Part shown: positions 59,801 to 64,000 of the stretch, piece by piece
Numbering within the stretch: the stretch's first letter is position 1
Layout: every line of letters begins with the position of its first letter
Source: Spongilla lacustris
Lineage: Eukaryota > Porifera > Demospongiae > Spongillida > Spongillidae
Direction: 5' to 3'
Assembly: GCA_949361645.1 (NCBI GenBank)
Contig: OX442421.1
Location: forward strand, 3,887,320-3,951,319
Length of the DNA: 64,000 nucleotides
The notes under the pieces: model-generated
Told to the model about the DNA's origin: nothing
Seen by the model: the letters and a program-made list of their open reading frames with translations, nothing else
The model's database searches: none
Program-made: the position numbers and the translations under genes

Positions 59801-62800
59801 AACAGAAGTGTTCTGTTGGCAGTGCGTATGTACATTTGCAAGTAGTGTGTGTGTGTGTATGTGTGTGCATGTGGTATATGATGTGCTCATGATTGCTAAA
59901 TGTTACGTGTGTACATGCAACATTTTACGTGCTAGCTACATGTAGGTGTGTGTACCCATATATTATGGTGGGGGTGATACTGCTGTGGTCTTCTCTTGTG
60001 TGTAGAAAGAGCAAGTACTGTTTCAGCATCTCCTTCATACATGCCAAGTACCACAGAGGGAGGTGTGCTGAGTACAAAGAATACAGCCAGCATACATTGG
60101 GAGCAACAGCAGGCCATGGAGGCCATGAAGCAAATGTGAGCGAAGGACATTTCTGTCGTTTGCTACTAGTGCAAGGGTATGGTGCATGATTGTATGTACG
60201 TGTACATCATGCGCATCAATGCATCTTATGCACCACTATCCTCAAATGTACATGTGCATGTACATGTACATGTAGATGGTTGATAGTACCATAGTTGTTT
60301 CTCCTTATAGTAATCCTTCCAATGATGGTATGATCAGTGATGTGGTCATTGAAGGCACAGTAAATGAAGGTATGCATCTAACCAATGAAGAAGTAGCTGG
60401 TGAAGCCATGGTCACAGAAGGAGGGGTTTATGAAGGTGGGGTCAATGAAGGTGTGGTGGATGAGGGTGTGGTCAATGAAGACATAGTCCATGACATGGGG
60501 GAGGATGAAGGAAATAGGGAAGATGAAACTGAAACTGTGCAGTTATCACTATTTGATGAGCTGACCCAAATGGCTATGGAGGAAGGTGAGTCTATTACAT
60601 GTATAAGCGCAATAACCTCAGATGTCATAATTACTGTCACTTGTATTGATTATTATTCCGGGGTTGAATGAAATATACATGTACTTGTATTGGTTATTTT
60701 TAACTGCTGCAGTGAAAAGAAGTCATGCATTAGTGGACTTGAATGCCTTATATTTACATGTAGCATTGCAGCCAATAATCAATTGCTAAATGTAGGAGGG
60801 TATTGCTGTAGTCTTCCACCATTAAAAAACCCCTACTGGATGTGATCCACAGAGCAATTTGCTGCTTGCCAGTATTTTGTTTTTGCACCATGCATGCATA
60901 AATTGTAGGTCCATTTTTTAATTTTGTATGTACGCTGTACATTGTATTACATTCCTTGCTTTCTTTGCAAGTTGAATGCAAAAATGGTAGTACATGTACA
61001 TGTATGAAAAATCTGTGGTTTAAAATAGGCTATTATATTATATGTGGGGCTCAAGAACCAGCCACCAGGATTCAATACTTTTTTACCTGTGAGCTTAGTG
61101 GATGTGAGTCAATTTCCCAACTCTATTCAGATATAAAGTGATTGCCTTGCAGGCTGCCGTCAATCAATCTGCCAGTGCGGGCATAACAAACAAGTATAGC
61201 ATATATTGAGCATTCAACCAAATTATGTTCCAGGATTGTACATGTACTTGTATGTTGCACAATCAATGAATCTACATTTGCATATACAATGTACATGTAC
61301 GTGTGCATCATCAAAATGAATTATACCCAAGGGCTATTCAAAAAGGGTTACAAGTGCAATGATTTGTTCATATCAGGTGTTGGTGTTAGTGGTGTGGATG
61401 AAATCATTTCAGAAAACCAAGTGCTGAATAGTGCCAAGTAAGTAAATCAGATGTTGTAGAGAGCAGCTGGTACATGTACATATACATGTACATGTACATG
61501 GATACAGTACAGGCACATCAAACAGGTTTTCGTACATACATGTACATGGATACAGTACAGGCACATCAAACAGGTTTTCGTACATACATGTACATGTGCA
61601 TTATATACATAGTTTGGCAATAAAAATTAAATTTTCACCCGATGCTTGTTAATTAATGCGTGAAATTATACATTTACATACATGTAGAGGGGTGTGTACG
61701 AAAGGAGGGAGGAGAGAGACTTGATGTAGAGTGTCTTCCTTGTAGGAACAACCTAACTGAGGAGCTTGAAATGGCTCAAAAGGAACTCAGGGAAACGAAG
61801 GAGTGAGTTGTGTGATGGTGTTCACACACCTCTGTACACTGCACCTACATGTAATTGTGTTGGTCATTAGTTTGCAGCATTAAACTATGATGTTATTAAC
61901 ATATATGTACATGTACCATACACATGTACATGTACATAATGTTGAGTCACAAGATATACATGTATGCATGTACATACATGAAGCCTTGTTATCTGCAGTA
62001 CTTGTAAGGGGTAGTTATTTTGCTACTTTGTTTAAATTAAAAAAACACTCTACTGTTCTGTTGTTAGTGGAGGTAAATATGCTTGCTGCGTACATTTTTA
62101 TTTGTACCGAAGACATAATTTTGCAATAAATTTATGGAAGGACAAAAAATAAGAACCAATTATGTATTCAGTTCTATGAGCATATGGTACTTGTATGTAG
62201 CAGCATTTTAGTGGAAGCATTCACTGTCACATTTGGGGGGTTATTTCCCCTCCATTCAAAGCCGCACCTCCACTCATCACATATGGTGCTACATGTACAT
62301 GTAGTTCATCCAGGATTGCTTGGGCTCTGTGCCATAATTCTAAAGCATTTCAAAACTACCCTATTATGCTTTATGAGCCTCTGATATCCTGCTATTTTGT
62401 GCACATGTTTGAATGTACATGTGTTCATGTACATGTACATGTATGTGTGTGCACAATGACGTGCATGTTTATGTTAGTTCTCTTGAGACAACGAAGACCA
62501 CACTGGAAACTGTAACTCAGGAAAAGGACCACTTGAGCAACACAGTGAGGAAGCTGGAAGTGGAAATAAAGAGGTTAAAGCAGGAACTATCAGATGAGCA
62601 GGATAAGTCTGCCATCACTGGTGATGTAAGCAGTTGTAATTCAATTGGGCACTGCACTTGTGAATTGTACATTTAGCATAATGAAAGAATGTAATACATG
62701 TACACATGTACTTTTACTATGTACATGTGTACTTGTATTACATCTTTAGTGCACAGTGCACACAATAATTTCAAACAACTGGCAATTAACACATCTTTAT

Positions 62801-64000
62801 TACTGGTGTAATTGTGTTATAATTTACATTGTAATTTATTATACAGGGTGTCCAAAGAAAGAATGAAACACTTTTCAATCAGTATATTGCAATTAACCAC
62901 TTGATTTCATTAATATATATTACCATTGGTTAGGCAAATACTTATAAGTGGCTAAGTAATTGTATCAAATCCCTCATCCAAAGTTCTCACAATAGATAAT
63001 TCATTTTAATAAGTGGTACATGTACAAGATACATGTATGAATATGCAGTGGAACAGCATTGGTTTCAAGTTGCTAAGTTCAATAGTGTGTTGTTAATATC
63101 AATTTGAAGCTGTTATTAAATTTTGATTCATAGCATATCTAATTAGCCATTATTAATGAAGTTGGAACCAATCATGTAATTTGGTATTCTATTAAAACTC
63201 AAGTTGATTAGAATTGCAGTGGTCTTCTAGAGTTTTCAAGTTTTATTTGTTGTTTCAATACAGTTTCACAAAGTTTCCAACTGTTATTCTGCAGTGTATA
63301 AATTCCTCAATTTCAATCAATTAAAAGTTGCTGTACATTTATTAATTTAGCTGTTTGATTTTACCTTCAAGGCAATCTAATTTTAATAATGTTCATATTG
63401 GTCTAACTTAATCATTGTATATTTGATATATTTCTACTGAATAAGGAATGTATTCATTTAAAAGTGTTGCACTTTTTGTGAACAGTGATTCATTCCTTAG
63501 GTCAAGGCCAAGTCAAAACTGCAAAATTGCTACTTTTAAAAATAATGGGTTTTATTAAGGTGGATTTATTTATTTTTTATGCAGTTTATTTGGTTTTGGA
63601 GGGGGGTTGATGTTTAGTTTCTTCCTATTCATGTAGTTTCCCTGATACAATGTACATGTAACACTTCATCATGTACCTTGCTAATGAATTGAAGACTTTA
63701 ATCCTTTATGTGTATGTGCAGTGTGCAAATAGTTTATCTACCAAATGCTTGTAATGATCACCATATAGCACTAGAAACATCACTTGGAAAGCACATGTAC
63801 ATGTACATGTACTAAGCTCTCCTTTTAATTCTTTATGTGCACACACTCAAATGAGTTGTACATAACGACATCATTATATATACGCAACCCCCTATATTAA
63901 TCCATAGGTATTGGAGAAGGGTAGTGGCCCAGATGGTACTAAGATCACCAGGCTAGAAGTTACCAGGCTACTGAGGGAAAGGAATGAGTTCAAAGAGAAG
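47375..64000 (+). CDS. MAPK8IP3/SPAG9: JIP3/JIP4-type kinesin/dynein and JNK scaffold (partial, 3' end off window)
   Basis: Thirteen exons: 47375-47425, 48305-48436, 49082-49177, 50010-50130, 50418-50488, 51019-51068, 51204-51340, 60006-60135, 60311-60585, 61377-61437, 61746-61802, 62478-62625, 63908-64000 and beyond. All joins keep phase; 474 codons so far. Residues about 10-90 form the RH1 domain ([34 protein letters not shown]). Coiled coil follows ([20 protein letters not shown] onward). KKKRQLPV at 199-206 is a candidate JNK docking motif. Exons 8-9 are Ser/Thr- then acid-rich with NEG/DEG repeats. [10 protein letters not shown] and the following exons match the leucine zipper that binds kinesin light chain and ARF6 in the family. 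[20 protein letters not shown] at the edge opens the RH2 domain. The WD40-like C-terminus lies outside. Acts on vesicle transport along microtubules. Intron 7 (8.7 kb) is full of repeats; an extra cassette exon there cannot be excluded. Confidence 0.93.
47721..47827. mobile_element. 107-bp MITE, GTCTTGTATCCAGG ends, TA duplication
   Basis: TA-flanked. The left 40 bp (through GCAGCGGGTGGATTACATG) is an imperfect inverted copy of the right (GTAATCCACACGCTGCTATC, then TGGGTACGAGTC). Related ends to 12060-12210. Lies in the first JIP intron. Confidence 0.7.
47856..47930. repeat. (TG)n microsatellite with TATG variants
   Basis: First JIP intron; uninterrupted TG for about 35 bp, then mixed TGTA/TG units. 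Confidence 0.9.
49262..49876. repeat. Pure (CCCCT)n pentanucleotide array, about 123 copies
   Basis: No interruption is visible across roughly 615 bp. It lies in the JIP intron between exons 3 and 4, with CCCCT on the coding strand and AGGGG on the other. It produces artificial open frames of 231-263 codons on both strands. The G-rich strand can form G-quadruplexes. Confidence 0.98.
51590..51705. repeat. About 22-bp tandem repeat, TACATGTACAAGTACTGTAT
   Basis: Four copies in JIP intron 7, then TACATG hexamers. A closely similar array is at 55537-55665. Confidence 0.85.
51708..52033. mobile_element. 326-bp hAT-like MITE, CAGCGTTTCCCACAG ends
   Basis: Left CAGCGTTTCCCACAGCAT; right ATTCTGTGGGAAACACTG. 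Inner motifs CAGGGCGTTCCGCCCTGTTTG and GCGCCCTGTTTGA are also inverted. CAG-N-GTTTCCC ends are typical of hAT elements. Contains a C29 tract (51901-51929). No clear 8-bp duplication. Confidence 0.7.
52034..52798. other. JIP intron 7, unassigned part
   Basis: Ordinary-looking sequence with short frames (52177-52722); no protein domain recognised. Confidence 0.4.
52903..54160. repeat. Minisatellite, about 23-bp unit GGCATTGGATGGGTGTACAT
   Basis: Two blocks, 52903-53700 and 53768-54160. Units vary in the G-run length (from 2 to about 19 G) and by insertion of GTG/TGTG steps giving a higher-order unit of about 62 bp at 52910-53120. Each block is preceded by the same 60-bp segment (CCCTCACTCTATGCAAC... 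at 52799 and 53704), so a whole segment was duplicated. Long frames on both strands are artefacts. Confidence 0.95.
54161..54926. other. JIP intron 7, unassigned part
   Basis: No exon, element end or repeat recognised apart from short ATATGCA words near 54280-54320. Confidence 0.4.
54927..55536. mobile_element. 610-bp element, GCGGATCCAGG ends
   Basis: Left end GCCGTGGCGGATCCAGG; right end CCTGGATCCGCTACTGG. Internal CACCCCTCCCGCCCAG, hairpin GGGGGAGCGCTGTAAGCTCC and GGCGGAGCCCCAGAAGCC are shared with 2505-2690 and 28264-28991. Translating this hairpin gives the recurring peptide [15 protein letters not shown], which is not a real protein. Nested in JIP intron 7. Confidence 0.75.
55537..55665. 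repeat. About 22-bp tandem repeat, TACATGTACATGTACTGTAT
   Basis: Four to five copies, made of TACATG hexamers plus ACTGTA steps. Similar to 51590-51705. Confidence 0.9.
55666..56689. other. JIP intron 7, unassigned part
   Basis: 55680-55840 holds short CA/TG repeats (ACACACATACACAC, GTGTGTGCGTGTG). The rest is AT-rich intron without recognisable features. Confidence 0.4.
56700..56850. repeat. Short array of GGTGAAGGAGGTGTAGGCGG units
   Basis: Three to four imperfect units of about 55 bp (GGGGAGATGG, GGATGGAGGTGAAGGAGG). The motif GATGGAGGTGAAGG is the reverse complement of the 57089-58418 minisatellite core, so this is a diverged piece of that array in opposite orientation. Confidence 0.8.
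57089..58418. repeat. Minisatellite, 20-bp unit TTCACCTCCATCTCTCTGCC, about 65 copies
   Basis: Very regular 20-bp period with C/T changes at a few fixed positions (ATCTCTC versus ATCCCTC; TTCACC versus TTCTCC). Because 20 is not a multiple of 3, three units make a 20-residue cycle and all three frames on this strand stay open for hundreds of codons. Nested in JIP intron 7; pyrimidine-rich on the coding strand. Confidence 0.97.
58701..59200. repeat. 500-bp near-perfect palindrome
   Basis: Left arm 58701-58950, right arm 58971-59200, 20-bp spacer holding a third copy of ACTCCTTCAGCT. The arms start AACAAGGATGGCCGTCCTTA and differ by a few substitutions and one gap of about 18 bp. A short frame in both arms has no recognisable domain. 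Foldback element or head-to-head MITE pair. Confidence 0.9.
61501..61597. repeat. 48-bp direct duplication
   Basis: GATACAGTACAGGCACATCA through CGTACATACATGTACATG occurs twice in tandem, nearly identical, in the JIP intron after the exon at 61377-61437. Confidence 0.9.
62840..63485. mobile_element. Diverged copy of the TATACCGGGTGTCC element in last JIP intron
   Basis: Left end TATACAGGGTGTCC. The interior follows 17712-18488 in order (AATTGTATCAAA, GAATATGCAGTGGAACAGCA, TTAGAATTGCAGTGGTCTT). The right end is decayed near GTGAACAGTG. Same orientation as the copy in the scramblase intron. Confidence 0.75.

Overview
The window is animal (metazoan) nuclear DNA, most likely from a sponge (demosponge). 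It has spliced genes with GT-AG introns, several only 53-60 bp long. It contains a homeobox gene with an Engrailed-type repressor motif, WAVE/SCAR, phospholipid scramblase, JIP3/JIP4 and an Ig+EGF membrane protein. The intergenic and intronic DNA is packed with transposon relics, miniature inverted-repeat elements, homopolymer G/C tracts, microsatellites and the palindromic word TACATGTA. The animal assignment is firm; sponge is inference from compact introns, domain mix and repeat style. No rRNA, tRNA, CRISPR or prokaryote-type operon was seen.

Layout. 1-4,680: repeats only (a 780 bp inverted repeat and several MITEs). 4,683-5,822 (-): two-exon homeobox gene. 7,096-11,480: decayed Ty3/gypsy-type material, including an integrase relic on the minus strand that carries two spliceosomal-looking introns. 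13,728-17,062 (+): complete five-exon WAVE/SCAR gene. 17,241-25,154 (-): complete seven-exon phospholipid scramblase gene, tail-to-tail with WAVE and only 178 bp from it. 24,030-33,855: a pile-up of non-LTR retrotransposon copies bearing a restriction-like endonuclease (RLE) domain, nearly all bordered by (TAA)n; one has an uninterrupted reading frame of about 950 codons. 35,164-40,273 (-): four-exon gene for a signal peptide-Ig-EGF-transmembrane protein. 41,590-46,660: more retrotransposon relics and a nested pair of hAT-like elements. 47,375-64,000 (+): thirteen exons of a JIP3/JIP4 (MAPK8IP3/SPAG9) gene running off the right edge. Its introns hold a pure (CCCCT)n block of 615 bp, a 20-bp and a 23-bp minisatellite, a 500-bp palindrome and several MITEs.

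Functionally, WAVE (actin nucleation), JIP3/4 (kinesin/dynein and JNK scaffold), scramblase (plasma-membrane lipid asymmetry), the Ig/EGF surface protein and the homeodomain repressor are separate housekeeping or developmental genes. Nothing suggests an operon or a shared pathway. All exon models were built by eye from splice sites and homology, and every join preserves reading phase. The least ordinary content is the TAA-targeted RLE retrotransposon cluster, the intron-bearing integrase relic, the hAT pair with 5-bp target duplications, and the tandem arrays inside the JIP introns.
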